The notes: generated by a model from the letters alone, not told the origin. DNA of 64,000 nt from an uncultured Acholeplasmatales bacterium (GCA_944324705.1 CALUXI010000001.1:1-64000), one strand, 5' to 3'. Positions 1 through 9,427 are shown, counted from the stretch's first letter. Program-made: numbers and translations.

Positions 1-104
1 TTTTTTAAGCTTGGATAAAATGCATTTTTATATTTTTTTGAAATCAGCTTGATTTATTTATAGCTGGCTCCTTTATAAATTTTACCATAAATAAATTAAA
101 AAGC

Positions 105-1157
105 CTATGCTTTAAATGCATAAGCTAAATACATTTTTTCAATATTATTAATCTCTCTAATACTATCTTTCATTTCTGATAGTCTCTTATAACTAGAATA
201 CACCCCATTAAATCCAACTAAATAAATTTGATCAGGGCGAAGATATTGCATTAAATGAGTATTATGAGAACTAAAAATTAATTGAATATCTTTTTCTTTA
301 ATTAAAGTTAATATTTTATTCAAAACAAAAGGATGTAAATTAGAATCTAAATCATCAACAAATAATAAACTGCCTCTAGGGCTGGCTAATATAAGACTAA
401 ATAACATATTAATATTAAACAAACCTTTACTCATTTTATCTATAGTTAAATAGTTATTATTATAAATTAATTGATAATTAAAATTCTCTTTAGTAATACT
501 GAAATTATTACTACCTGGTATATCACCTAATAAATCATTAATCTCTTTTTGATATTTATAAAATAAATCATAAATATTTTTATTTTTAAGGACATTAGTT
601 TGACTACTAATTCTATCATCTAATACAACATTTATATCTTTTAAATAATCATATACTAAATTAAAATTATTTAACTCTAAAAATAATGACTTATCTTTTA
701 ATTTAGTTTCATTATAACTATTATTATATATAGATAATAAATATTTATTACCAATTCTTTCAAATAACTTAAATTCATTTTCTATCAATTCTTCTTTAGC
801 TACCTCTTTATCACAAATAACTAAATTATATAAATAAATATTATTTTCTAACTTAAACTTCAAACTAAACTTAGATAATAGATATGGCTCACTATTCTTT
901 TCCTTTAACAATTGTTGCTGTAACAAATAATTATGTTCTAATTCCATATTAGGACCTTTTTGCCAAAAAGAACTTAAAAAAGCCATAGCCTTAAATAAAC
1001 TAGATTTACCACTACCATTAAAACCATAAATAGCTAACGGATTAATAGCTAAATCATTATAAATCATATCTCTTTTATAAGTATATCTAGCTTTTACAAA
1101 ATCTAACTTAATCTTTTTAATACTAAAAACATTCTCTAATTCTAAACTCAATAACAT
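105..1157 (-). CDS. AAA-family ATPase (AAA_15/AAA_21, OLD/RloA-like)
   Basis: This is a P-loop ATPase of the SMC/OLD-like group that acts on nucleic acids or in defence modules. A Walker A motif, GFNGSGKSS, lies near residue 45, and a Walker B-type LLFVDDLDSNLHP followed by the switch-type IFSSHNTHLM lies in the C-terminal third. I start at the ATG at 1157 because GAGGTG stands about six bases upstream, and the longer reading has no good ribosome binding site. At about 350 aa it has the size of RloA/AAA15 proteins, which are often paired with a toprim-like RloB. No RloB is visible here, although the window edge is only about 100 bases downstream. Its upstream neighbour is a broken Dam methylase. 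A defence role is possible but unproven; the ATPase fold is clear. Confidence 0.75.
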   Translation of the reverse strand: MLLSLELENVFSIKKIKLDFVKARYTYKRDMIYNDLAINPLAIYGFNGSGKSSLFKAMAFLSSFWQKGPNMELEHNYLLQQQLLKEKNSEPYLLSKFSLKFKLENNIYLYNLVICDKEVAKEELIENEFKLFERIGNKYLLSIYNNSYNETKLKDKSLFLELNNFNLVYDYLKDINVVLDDRISSQTNVLKNKNIYDLFYKYQKEINDLLGDIPGSNNFSITKENFNYQLIYNNNYLTIDKMSKGLFNINMLFSLILASPRGSLLFVDDLDSNLHPFVLNKILTLIKEKDIQLIFSSHNTHLMQYLRPDQIYLVGFNGVYSSYKRLSEMKDSIREINNIEKMYLAYAFKA

Positions 1158-1236
1158 TGTAACACCTCTACAATTATTATAATACAACTGTATAAAATAT
1201 ACAATATTATTATTTTAAAATGTTATTAATAATTAG

Positions 1237-2058
1237 TTATATAACTTCTTCAACATTACCTCGACCTAAAGCGTTAGAATTAATAACTCGCTTAGCACTT
1301 ATAACTTTAATATTAAAACCTTCATATAAAGAATTAATATATTGCGTATTATGATTTGATAACATACACTTAACACCACGTTTAGTTAAATCTTTAAAAC
1401 AATCAGCTAATCTTTTTTGATCTTCTTTATTAAAATCGAATTTAGAATAAGCTGTAAATGATTCTTTATCTTCTAAAACATCATAAGGAGAATCAAAATA
1501 TACAAAATCAAATTCTTTAGCGGTTCTTGTTGCCTCGACAAAATCCCCATTTAAAATAATAATCTCATCGTTTTTTAAATAATTATGTATAGTTTCAATA
1601 TTTTCCAAATTATAAGTTTTAACCTTTTCTTTTTTAGCTGATGGCACATTGAAATAGCCTTTTGAATTAACTCTATATAAGCCATTAAAACAAGCTTTAT
1701 TTAATATATAGCTCTGGCTGCCCTCTTCCATAATGGTTCAAGCTCAAATCTAGGTGTCCTATCTAAAGCTCTCACCATATAATAATAGTCATCAGAATGA
1801 TTTTTTTCATGTTTATCTAATTCATTTAACATTAATTTATATAATTATCATCTTTTAAACAAGTATAAATTGCTAAAAGTTCATGATTTACATCATTTAT
1901 AACTGCCTTTTTAGGAGCTAAATCTAATAATAAAGCTCCACCACCTACAAATGGTTCGTAATAAGTATTAAAAAAAGAAGGCAAATTAGCTTTTAATTTA
2001 TCTAAAATTTGTCTTTTACCCCCCCCCCAGCCCACTTAACTACAGGAGTCATACCCAT
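1237..2058 (-). pseudogene. dam: DNA adenine methyltransferase (Dam/DpnM type), frameshifted
   Basis: Spliced across frames, this reads as a class D12 N6-adenine methylase: WAGGGKRQIL and YYEPFVGGGALLL (SAM-binding motif I) in 1832-2058, a middle part LNELDKHEKNHSDDYYYMVRALDR and RAARAIY in a second frame (about 1710-1845), and CFNGLYRVNSKGYFNVP, the catalytic segment DSPY and RVINSNALGRGNVEEVI in 1237-1731. Three single-base frame changes are needed: in a run of ten Gs (2019-2028), near 1842 and near 1705. With ten Gs, translation ends a few codons after the run; eight Gs would restore WAGGGKRQ. The usual catalytic DPPY is DSPY here. The start is probably the ATG at 2058 or 2052. It could be a phase-variable gene, a decaying gene, or intact with assembly indels. 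Confidence 0.8.
2019..2028. repeat. Homopolymer C10/G10 tract inside dam
   Basis: Ten consecutive C on the plus strand (G10 in the sense of the gene) fall inside the codons for the WAGG(G)KR motif of the Dam-type methylase. In this AT-rich window such a run is exceptional. Its length decides the reading frame: eight restores the methylase frame, ten does not. Confidence 0.9.
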
Positions 2059-2087
2059 TTTATCAATTCTTTCTAAATAACGTCTTT

Positions 2088-2093
2088 ATTATA
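2088..2093 (-). promoter_or_regulatory. Extended -10 promoter upstream of dam
   Basis: TATAAT preceded by TGG lies 30 bases upstream of the proposed dam start. No good -35 is present at 16-18 bases, so this would be an extended -10 promoter. Confidence 0.4.
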
Positions 2094-2115
2094 CCATATT
2101 TTAATTATATTTGAA

Positions 2116-2144
2116 CAAAAAAAGAAAAGCCAAAAAGCTTTTCT
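2116..2144 (-). terminator. Intrinsic terminator after the 74-aa membrane protein
   Basis: AGAAAAGC and GCTTTTCT form an 8-bp stem with a 6-base loop, followed on the minus strand by a T run. It ends the small gene at 2166-2390. Confidence 0.7.
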
Positions 2145-2165
2145 CTACAACTTCTAAGTATAAAA

Positions 2166-2390
2166 TTACATAAATATTAAGCGTTTAAATAATAAACACC
2201 AGAAGAAATCTACCCAACCAATGAATAGACCAAAAATAATAATACAAATTAAAATTACTAAATTAATGAGACTCATATTTCTAATTAATGATGAACCTCT
2301 AACAATAATTTCTGTAACCCAGTTAACAACTGGTATTAATAATAGCAACATTTGTACTAAACGTGGTAATTTTAAAAAAGCCTTATCCAT
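2166..2390 (-). CDS. Small two-TM membrane protein, unknown
   Basis: A 74-aa protein with two hydrophobic stretches (about residues 10-30 and 40-68) and a short cytoplasmic-type linker, RGSSLIRN. I do not recognise a family. It is supported as a real gene by a strong ribosome binding site (AAAGGAAG) eight or nine bases before the ATG and by a clean terminator just past the stop. It lies alone between the methylase remnant and another small membrane protein, so it is probably a single-gene unit. The overlapping plus-strand frame has no comparable signals and is taken as a shadow. Confidence 0.6.
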   Translation of the reverse strand: MDKAFLKLPRLVQMLLLLIPVVNWVTEIIVRGSSLIRNMSLINLVILICIIIFGLFIGWVDFFWCLLFKRLIFM

Positions 2391-2445
2391 AAAATTACTT
2401 CCTTTCTTTGTTTAATTATAACACTTGTAAATACTTGTTGCAATA

Positions 2446-2472
2446 ATAAAAAAATAGGACTAAAAGTCCTAT
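2446..2472 (-). terminator. Intrinsic terminator after the 103-aa membrane protein
   Basis: ATAGGAC and GTCCTAT form a 7-bp stem with a 5-base loop, followed on the minus strand by T7. It ends the trmD-side transcription unit. Confidence 0.75.
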
Positions 2473-2476
2473 AATT

Positions 2477-2788
2477 TTAAATAATACTAATTGCACCACA
2501 AACAACTAACACAATTGCACAAACCCAAAATAAGATTTGAATCCACATTTTCTTAGTTCTAACAAAACGCCAACCTGGAATAACTAAGGCAGCTACTAGT
2601 AATACTGTAGCAATTGTACTTAAAATACCAGGATTGATACTTGCTTCTACTAATTTTAAAATAGCATTAATAATAAATATTACCCCAGCAATAACGATAG
2701 CGCAAAATGCACAGATACCTGTAATTTTATTCCAATTTATTGAGCTTGATGAGCTTGATTTTTTTGTTGTTGTACTTTTTGTAGCCAT
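2477..2788 (-). CDS. Small three-TM membrane protein with Ser/Thr/Lys-rich N-terminus, unknown
   Basis: A 103-aa protein. The first 20 residues are MATKSTTTKKSSSSSS, a low-complexity hydrophilic head, followed by three predicted membrane helices (about residues 20-43, 50-70 and 82-102). I start at the ATG at 2788 because AGAGAGGTT stands before it; the nine-codon longer version lacks a good site. It follows trmD by 40 bases on the same strand and ends at a terminator, so it probably closes the addB-addA-rimM-trmD unit, in the place where rplS often lies in other Bacillota. Function unknown. Confidence 0.6.
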   Translation of the reverse strand: MATKSTTTKKSSSSSSINWNKITGICAFCAIVIAGVIFIINAILKLVEASINPGILSTIATVLLVAALVIPGWRFVRTKKMWIQILFWVCAIVLVVCGAISII

Positions 2789-2827
2789 ATATATAACCTC
2801 TCTTCTCTTATACAAGTATAGCCAAAT

Positions 2828-3559
2828 TTATTTATTTTGTAAAGCCTCTTTTTTAATTTTTTCTAGCATTTCTTTTTCTTCTTTTGTCAAATTATAATTT
2901 TCAAGTAAATCAGGACGCCTTAAATATGTTAATTTTAATGATTCATATAACCTGTATTTTCTAATTTCAGAATGATTACCATTTTGTAAAACTTTAGGTA
3001 CTTCTACACCATCAAATACTTGTGGTCTTGTATATTGCGGGTATTCAAGAAGGCCTGTTTGAAAACTATCATCTTCATAAGAACCTTCGGCTAAAACACC
3101 TTTTTGTAATCTAATAATACTATCAGATATTACCATAGCGGCTAATTCACCACCTGTTAAAACATAATCACCAATACTAATTTCCTCATCGACGTAATTT
3201 AAAACTCTTTCATCAAAACCTTCATAATGTCCACAAATAATTAATATTTCTTCTTCCTTAGCTAAAGCCATAGCTTTTTGTTGATTATATTTATAGCCTC
3301 TTGGACTAGTTAATAGTATTTTAGTATTTTTACTCTTATTAGCATCTATAGCCTCTTTAACTATATCTACTTTAATAACCATTCCTTTACCTCCACCATA
3401 TGGGGTATCATCAACATGATGGTGTTTATCATGGCTATATTGTCTTAAATCAATTACCTCAACTTTAAATAAATCTTTATCTAAGGCTCTCTTTATAATT
3501 GAAGTATTAAAGAAATTAGTAAACATTTCTGGAAATAAAGTTAATATCTTTAATGTCAT
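2828..3559 (-). CDS. trmD: tRNA (guanine-37-N1)-methyltransferase TrmD
   Basis: TrmD transfers a methyl group from SAM to N1 of G37 in tRNAs that read CNN codons and so prevents +1 frameshifting. The 243-aa product has the family hallmarks: LKILTLFPEMF at the N-terminus, DDTPYGGGKGMV near residue 50, and the trefoil-knot SAM site ICGHYEGFDERV ... EEISIGDYVLTGGELAAM around residues 108-145. Length is normal. It overlaps the end of rimM by four bases (ATGA), which implies translational coupling. A GAAGG site stands before the ATG. Confidence 0.97.
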   Translation of the reverse strand: MTLKILTLFPEMFTNFFNTSIIKRALDKDLFKVEVIDLRQYSHDKHHHVDDTPYGGGKGMVIKVDIVKEAIDANKSKNTKILLTSPRGYKYNQQKAMALAKEEEILIICGHYEGFDERVLNYVDEEISIGDYVLTGGELAAMVISDSIIRLQKGVLAEGSYEDDSFQTGLLEYPQYTRPQVFDGVEVPKVLQNGNHSEIRKYRLYESLKLTYLRRPDLLENYNLTKEEKEMLEKIKKEALQNK

Positions 3560-4041
3560 AACAAGCCTTCTATTTCTTTAATAATAATTCTATCATCTAA
3601 TACTTCTTTAATAAAATGTTCATTAAAAGGAATTAATTTACGTTTATCCTCTATATAACAAACTAAATATTCACCTTGAGGTAAATGTATTACATCTTTT
3701 ACCGTAGTTCTTTTTATATTATCTTCATTATAGATATCTTTACCGATTAAATCACTATAATAATATTCATTTTCCTTTAAATCATCTTTATTCTTTAAAG
3801 CATATAAATCCTTACCAACTAATGGAATAATTTGATTAATATCATCATAATCATAAAAAGAAACAATTAAAGGATTTGCCTCTTTAACATTTCTAATCTT
3901 TAAAGGAAGATATTCATTATTATCTAAATAATAAACTGTTTTATTCTTCATAAATCTTGGAAAATCACTACTATTTAATACTTTAACTTCACCTTTAAGT
4001 CCATGGGTTTTTAAAATTTTACCACATACATTATAATTCAT
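3556..4041 (-). CDS. rimM: Ribosome maturation factor RimM
   Basis: RimM binds S19 and helps assemble the head of the 30S subunit. The 161-aa protein starts NYNVCGKILKTHGLKGEVKVLNSSDFPRF, the typical N-terminal beta-barrel, and has the PRC-barrel half with YYSDLIGKDIY and HLPQGEYLVCY. AAAGGAGAT stands before the ATG. It overlaps addA by 11 bases upstream and trmD by 4 bases downstream. The stop is TGA, one of the places that shows TGA is a stop codon here. Pairing with trmD is the standard bacterial arrangement; the preceding addBA is not. Confidence 0.95.
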   Translation of the reverse strand: MNYNVCGKILKTHGLKGEVKVLNSSDFPRFMKNKTVYYLDNNEYLPLKIRNVKEANPLIVSFYDYDDINQIIPLVGKDLYALKNKDDLKENEYYYSDLIGKDIYNEDNIKRTTVKDVIHLPQGEYLVCYIEDKRKLIPFNEHFIKEVLDDRIIIKEIEGLL

Positions 4042-7000
4042 TAGTAATCTCCTTTACTTCTTGTTTTAAAATACTAAGTAAATATACTTTAACTTCTTTA
4101 TCACTTATTGATTTAATATAATCACGATATACTTTAAGTTGCCTTAAATACTCTTCTTTGTCTAAATTACTTAATTTATAATCTATTAAATCAAAATGAT
4201 CATCATATTCTAATAATAAGTCCATAATGCCACTATATGATGTATTATGTATTTCATAATAAAATTCTTGTTCCTGATATATTTTAGCTTTATTAATATC
4301 TTTAAATAATGGCATATTTAAAATGTTTTTAATATATTTTTGATGTTCTAATTTAACATTTTTATAATTTGGATTTTTTAAATCGATGCTAGCTAAAGAT
4401 TCATGAATACTAGTACCCAAATCAAGTAAATATCTTGTTTCCTTATTAATTAAATTACTTGTTTCTTTAGAAATTTGTCCTTTATTTAATAAATTAGAAT
4501 GATGATTAGAAATAGAATAATTTAAAATTATACCTTTTTTATTTATTAAATCATTAACTTTATAAACATTATAATCACTAGTTAAATTTAAATCATCTAA
4601 ATTAACATTAATTCTATATTTATTTAAAACATTACTATAATCTAACATTTTTTTAAAAGTAGTTAAATTATTAACTCGTAAATTCTTTTCTTCTTCTTTA
4701 TTTAAAACTAATATCATCTTTTCTCTAGCCCTTGTTAAAGCTACATATAATAATCTAACTCTTTCTGAAATAGCCTTTTGTTTTTCTAATTCATTATCTA
4801 AAATACTTATAGCCGAATTATCATTATTGCTGACACTTTTCTTAATATAAAAACCATAATCATTACTAATATTAAATTTCTTCTTATTATCATCTAAATT
4901 CATTTTAGTATCTAATAAAGGGAAAATACAGTAAGGATATTCTAAACCTTTAGAATGATGAATTGTCATAATTTTAACTTCATTAGAACCATTATTTGCA
5001 GATTTATAAGTTAAATTTTCATCACTTAAAATAATATCATTTAAAAAAGTTACACTAGCTATAAAATCATAACCAAGTTTATTATAATTTATTAACATAT
5101 TAGCTATATAATCTATTATTACTAAAGAACTATTTAAATTAGCTATATATGGTAGTTTATTATAAATATCTAATTTAGCTAAAGCTTCATAATAAATATT
5201 AAAACTATCTAAACTTAAATCTATTTCTTTTAATTTATTAATAAGAGGAATGTCAAAATCATTATTAGTAATAATATTATAAATCTTCTCATCACTATAA
5301 GAATAAATAAAACTTCTTAATACACTTACTAAAGATCTTTTAAATTCATTATCATATTGTCTTAAATAAATACCTTTAATTACACCTAATAAAGCTATTA
5401 AAGTTTTAGTTAAAGTATTATCTTTAATATCTAAATCTTTTTCAATTGTTAAAGGAATACCTTCATATTCAAAGATTTTCTTAAAAAGAGAAAAATTAGT
5501 AGATTTATCAATTATAATAGCAATATCACTATACTTAGTTACTTCTAACTTATCGCCTTTAAAGACTTTAGTTTTACCTACTAATTCTTTAACCTTATTA
5601 GCACAAATAAAGGCTTCAACTTCAGCTTTTTTAAATTCAAAATTCTTAGGATACTCATAACTTAATACTTCTGTATCATACTTACCTTCAAAATATGTAT
5701 CATAAGCAGTTAAACCAAAATTCATTTGTCCATCTTTTTGATAATTAGAATCCCCAAGTTCATTAGTCATCAAATTATTAAAGATTAAATTAATGCCTGT
5801 TAAAACTTCTTTTCTTGATCTAAAATTTTTTAATAAATCAATCTTAATGCCACCATTATTATGACTAAATCTTTCATATTTGTTTTTAAAAATATAAGGA
5901 TTAGCATTCCTAAATCTATAAATTGATTGTTTAATATCACCAACCATATATAAATTATCTTTAACAATATAACTTAAAAAAGTTTCTTGTAAATCAGAAG
6001 TATCTTGATATTCGTCAACTAATATTTCTTTTAGATGATTTAAATCATTTCTTACTTCCTCATATTCTTTAACTAATTTAATAGCCATTTTAGCTATATC
6101 ACTATAAGTAAAGTATAAATATTTACGTTTATATTCATTAATTTTATAAATAATTTCTTTATTTAAATTAACTAAAAATAATATATCTTCTCTTTGTTTA
6201 ATTATATCTTCTTTAATATCTTCTTCATTATTATATAAAGCAAAATACTTATCTTTAAAATCTTTTACTACTTTAGATATTTTAGTTTTCTTTTCACTAA
6301 TTATTTTATCTGTTCCTTTTTTAAGAGCTGGCATTTTAAAATTATTAACACTATTATTTATATCACTATAACTTTTAATATGACTAGCTTCACTTAAATA
6401 TGATTCTAAATAATTAATAATTTTAATATTATCCTCATCTAATTCATCTTTAAAATAACTTAAATCATTTAAAATTGATTCATATTCTTTTTTTACTAAA
6501 TTAGTATAATCATTAACTACTTTATTAACAAAATCAGATTTAAAATATTTACTTTCATATTCATTTAAATAACTAATTGGATCAACTAATAAATCAAGTC
6601 TTAAATTTAAATCTAAACAAGCTTTAATAATACCTTTATCATCTTTTACATTTTGATGAATTAAAAAATTTAAAAAATCTTCTTTATTTATTTCATAATA
6701 TGAATCAAATAATTCCGTTATTATTTTTTCAATTTCTTTATTAATAACATTTTGATCAGCTATACCAATATTACTATCTAAGCCTAATAAATAGGCATAT
6801 TTTTTTACAATATTTAAAGAATAAGCATCAAAAGTAGTTATATCACTACTTAAAGTTAAGTTTGCTTCTAAATCATAATTATTACTTTTTAATTTCTTAT
6901 AGATTCTTTCTTTCATTTCTAAGGCAGCAGCTTTAGTAAAAGTTAAAACTAATAAATCTGCAACACTGCCACCAGCTTTAACAAACTCTAATACTCGTTC

Positions 7001-7099
7001 AGACAAAACAGCCGTTTTACCAGAACCAGCTCCAGCTGAAACTAAGATGTTTGTCCCTCTTTTATAAATGGCTTCTTCTTGTTCTTTAGTCCACGGCAT
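4031..7099 (-). CDS. addA: ATP-dependent helicase/nuclease subunit A (AddA)
   Basis: AddA is the UvrD-like motor and nuclease subunit of the AddAB double-strand-break resection complex. Seen in sequence: PWTKEQEEAIYKRGTN, Walker A SAGAGSGKTAVL near residue 17-28, VDEYQDTSDLQ (Walker B), GDIKQSIYRFRNA, the late helicase motif RVRLLYVALTRAREKM, and a C-terminal RecB-type nuclease with GIMDLLLEYDDHFDLIDYKLS. At 1022 aa it is shorter than the roughly 1200 aa usual in Bacillus. The start is set by AGGAGGGG upstream. It overlaps addB by 14 bases and rimM by 11 bases, so all four genes are likely co-translated. Confidence 0.95.
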   Translation of the reverse strand: MPWTKEQEEAIYKRGTNILVSAGAGSGKTAVLSERVLEFVKAGGSVADLLVLTFTKAAALEMKERIYKKLKSNNYDLEANLTLSSDITTFDAYSLNIVKKYAYLLGLDSNIGIADQNVINKEIEKIITELFDSYYEINKEDFLNFLIHQNVKDDKGIIKACLDLNLRLDLLVDPISYLNEYESKYFKSDFVNKVVNDYTNLVKKEYESILNDLSYFKDELDEDNIKIINYLESYLSEASHIKSYSDINNSVNNFKMPALKKGTDKIISEKKTKISKVVKDFKDKYFALYNNEEDIKEDIIKQREDILFLVNLNKEIIYKINEYKRKYLYFTYSDIAKMAIKLVKEYEEVRNDLNHLKEILVDEYQDTSDLQETFLSYIVKDNLYMVGDIKQSIYRFRNANPYIFKNKYERFSHNNGGIKIDLLKNFRSRKEVLTGINLIFNNLMTNELGDSNYQKDGQMNFGLTAYDTYFEGKYDTEVLSYEYPKNFEFKKAEVEAFICANKVKELVGKTKVFKGDKLEVTKYSDIAIIIDKSTNFSLFKKIFEYEGIPLTIEKDLDIKDNTLTKTLIALLGVIKGIYLRQYDNEFKRSLVSVLRSFIYSYSDEKIYNIITNNDFDIPLINKLKEIDLSLDSFNIYYEALAKLDIYNKLPYIANLNSSLVIIDYIANMLINYNKLGYDFIASVTFLNDIILSDENLTYKSANNGSNEVKIMTIHHSKGLEYPYCIFPLLDTKMNLDDNKKKFNISNDYGFYIKKSVSNNDNSAISILDNELEKQKAISERVRLLYVALTRAREKMILVLNKEEEKNLRVNNLTTFKKMLDYSNVLNKYRINVNLDDLNLTSDYNVYKVNDLINKKGIILNYSISNHHSNLLNKGQISKETSNLINKETRYLLDLGTSIHESLASIDLKNPNYKNVKLEHQKYIKNILNMPLFKDINKAKIYQEQEFYYEIHNTSYSGIMDLLLEYDDHFDLIDYKLSNLDKEEYLRQLKVYRDYIKSISDKEVKVYLLSILKQEVKEITNEL

Positions 7100-9380
7100 C
7101 TTCTGTCCCCTCCTTTTTAAATGGAATCTTAATTAGATATTTTAAATCATTAAAAGTTTTATAACATATATTGCTATACGGGCAATACTGACAAGAACTA
7201 TTAACATTATCTATTACTTTAGGGTTAATCGCAAAATCACAATTTAAATAACTATTTTCAATTGTCTTTAAATTATTTTCAACAACCTCAATAATATGTT
7301 TAACATCATCTAAATTAAAAATTTTAGAAGATTTACTAAAATTACCATCTTTAGTAACTTTTAACCCACTAATATAGGTGCTATTAGTATAATTTTTATC
7401 AATTAATTCCATAATCTTTCTATCACTATTAGTAAAGCCTTGTAATTTAAATGGTTTATCTATATTATCTTGTAAATCTAAACTTTCTAATGTTACTTTT
7501 TGTAAATATAACCCTACAAAATTAATGATGTAATTACTTAATTTAGGACTATTATTAAGTAAATATAAATAAGTTGGTAACTGCATATTATAACCATATT
7601 CAATATTATCTAAACTTACTACATCACTACCAGTTTTATAATCATAAATAGCTAAATAAATGTTATTATCAATTACTTTAAATCTAATTTTATCAATAAA
7701 ACCTTTTAAATTTAAAAAATTATGTTTTACTTCAATCTTTTCTTCTCTTTTAACTTTATTAAGTTCCATACTTGTTTCATAACTATTATTAAATTCTAAA
7801 ATCCTTTTAATAATCAAATCAAAACGACTAGCATAAAACTTAGTCTTAGCACTGAAACCTTCTTTATTTTTTATTAATTCTTCTTCTAAATTAAAATTAG
7901 GATCATAACTATCTTGTAAGATTTTATGACAATGTTGTCCTAATTCTGTGCTTATTGTATCTTCATTAATACTTAATTTTAAAACATAATCTAAATAATA
8001 ATGAAATGCACAACTAAAATATACTTTCATACTAGAATAAGACAAATTAATATTATCTGGAATATTTAATTTAAATGGCTTAAATTTATTATCATAACTT
8101 AAATATTTTAAATGCTCTATATCAAAACGTTCTAGCTCATCAGTCTTAATATTATAATTACTATAATCATCTAACATCATTCCTAGTTTTAAATTATCAA
8201 TAATAGGATTAGCCCCAAATTCATATTCTTTATTTAAAACTTCCATTTTTAATTTTTCAACTAATATACTATCAAAATTAGCTTCATTATTTAAAATTAA
8301 AGGTTTAGTAATAATTAAGTTATCTACATTATTTAATTCATTAATTGTTTCATTAATAATAAATTCATTTTCTTCTAATTTATTAATAAATCCTAATTCT
8401 TTTAGTTCATCTTCATTTAAATAATCTAAATTATTTTTTAAATTAGGATAATCTAAATTAAAATTAAGGATAAACAAATAATCCTTTTCATTAAGATTAT
8501 TTATATTATTTATTATTTTAATACTATTTTCATACTTATTAGTTTTATAATTTACATTTCTAATACTATATAAATAAATATCTTTAATAAAATTTATATT
8601 TTCATTATCTTTTAATAAATAGGTGTTCGCGATAGTAATTAATTCTTTTTTTAAGTATTGATCATTTATATTATTAATATTATCTTCTAAAGATAATTTA
8701 TCTAAATTATCATAAAATAATTTAAATTCTTCTTTATCAACTAAACTAGCTAGAGAATCTAATTCAATATCTACTTGATATAAATAACTCATTTTTTTCA
8801 AAATCGGATAATAGTTATCATTAACATTATTTAAATATATATTATTAGGGTTTACACCCTTGTTTAATAAATTATTTATTTCTTTAAAAATATAATATAT
8901 TTCTTCTTCAGCATCATTAAAATTTAATACTTTAAATTTTTTATTTATATTATCTTTTTTATTTATTTGATAATTGACATTGTTTTCTTTTAAATAATTA
9001 ATCAAATAAACAAATTCTCTTGTTTTTAAAATGTCTATAAATATTAAATTATAATTAGCTAAATTATTAATAAACAAATTATCTCTTTCATATAAATTTT
9101 CTTTTAATAAAGCCTTTTTTATTTCTTTTAGTTCTTCTAATTTAGTACTTTTATAATTTTTATTAATATCGATATATGGTAAATATTTTTTTATTTTATT
9201 TATAAAAGGTAAACTATAATTATAATTATTATATAAATAATAAATAGCTTCATTATTCAATTTGCCAAGCAATTTATTTTTTAATTCATTTAATGATAAA
9301 AATCTAAAATCATGTAAACCCTGATTTTCTAATAATATTTTAGTTTTACTTTTAGTATTAGCAATATAAAAAGTTTGCAT
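7086..9380 (-). CDS. addB: AddB-like nuclease subunit (PD-(D/E)XK, Fe-S), short form
   Basis: This is the partner of AddA in break repair. The C-terminal nuclease is clear: SCAFHYYLDYVLKL, GFIDKIRFKV and LAIYDYKTGS (PD-(D/E)XK core), then SCQYCPYSNIC, whose cysteine spacing (2 and 5 residues), together with the earlier Cys in SCAFHYY, matches the AddB iron-sulfur staple. The protein is only 764 aa against about 1150 in Bacillus. Its N-terminus, MQTFYIANTKSKTKILLE, replaces the Walker A loop expected there (GRSGSGKT type), so it probably does not bind ATP. GGTGGTG stands before the ATG. It has its own promoter, which overlaps the khpA terminator. Confidence 0.85.
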   Translation of the reverse strand: MQTFYIANTKSKTKILLENQGLHDFRFLSLNELKNKLLGKLNNEAIYYLYNNYNYSLPFINKIKKYLPYIDINKNYKSTKLEELKEIKKALLKENLYERDNLFINNLANYNLIFIDILKTREFVYLINYLKENNVNYQINKKDNINKKFKVLNFNDAEEEIYYIFKEINNLLNKGVNPNNIYLNNVNDNYYPILKKMSYLYQVDIELDSLASLVDKEEFKLFYDNLDKLSLEDNINNINDQYLKKELITIANTYLLKDNENINFIKDIYLYSIRNVNYKTNKYENSIKIINNINNLNEKDYLFILNFNLDYPNLKNNLDYLNEDELKELGFINKLEENEFIINETINELNNVDNLIITKPLILNNEANFDSILVEKLKMEVLNKEYEFGANPIIDNLKLGMMLDDYSNYNIKTDELERFDIEHLKYLSYDNKFKPFKLNIPDNINLSYSSMKVYFSCAFHYYLDYVLKLSINEDTISTELGQHCHKILQDSYDPNFNLEEELIKNKEGFSAKTKFYASRFDLIIKRILEFNNSYETSMELNKVKREEKIEVKHNFLNLKGFIDKIRFKVIDNNIYLAIYDYKTGSDVVSLDNIEYGYNMQLPTYLYLLNNSPKLSNYIINFVGLYLQKVTLESLDLQDNIDKPFKLQGFTNSDRKIMELIDKNYTNSTYISGLKVTKDGNFSKSSKIFNLDDVKHIIEVVENNLKTIENSYLNCDFAINPKVIDNVNSSCQYCPYSNICYKTFNDLKYLIKIPFKKEGTEDAVD

Positions 9381-9398
9381 AAAAACACCACCAACTCC

Positions 9399-9427
9399 AT
9401 TATACCAAAATAAAAGCCTCTAGACAA
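9399..9427 (-). promoter_or_regulatory. Promoter of addB-addA-rimM-trmD
   Basis: TTGTCT, a 17-base spacer and TATAAT preceded by TGG lie just upstream of addB on the minus strand. The spacer and -35 overlap the terminator hairpin that follows khpA, so read-through from rpsP-khpA and fresh initiation compete at one spot. Confidence 0.6.

Noticed and set aside
1-104. Start of a gene following the AAA ATPase, such as an RloB partner
   Set aside because: AAAGGAG is visible on the minus strand but no start codon follows before the window edge, so nothing can be supported.
105-2058. AAA ATPase plus Dam methylase as a defence island
   Set aside because: Only two genes, one of them broken, and no nuclease or specificity partner; the pairing may be chance.
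2221-2415. 64-aa plus-strand ORF over the small two-TM gene
   Set aside because: The minus-strand gene has a Shine-Dalgarno site and a terminator; this frame has neither.
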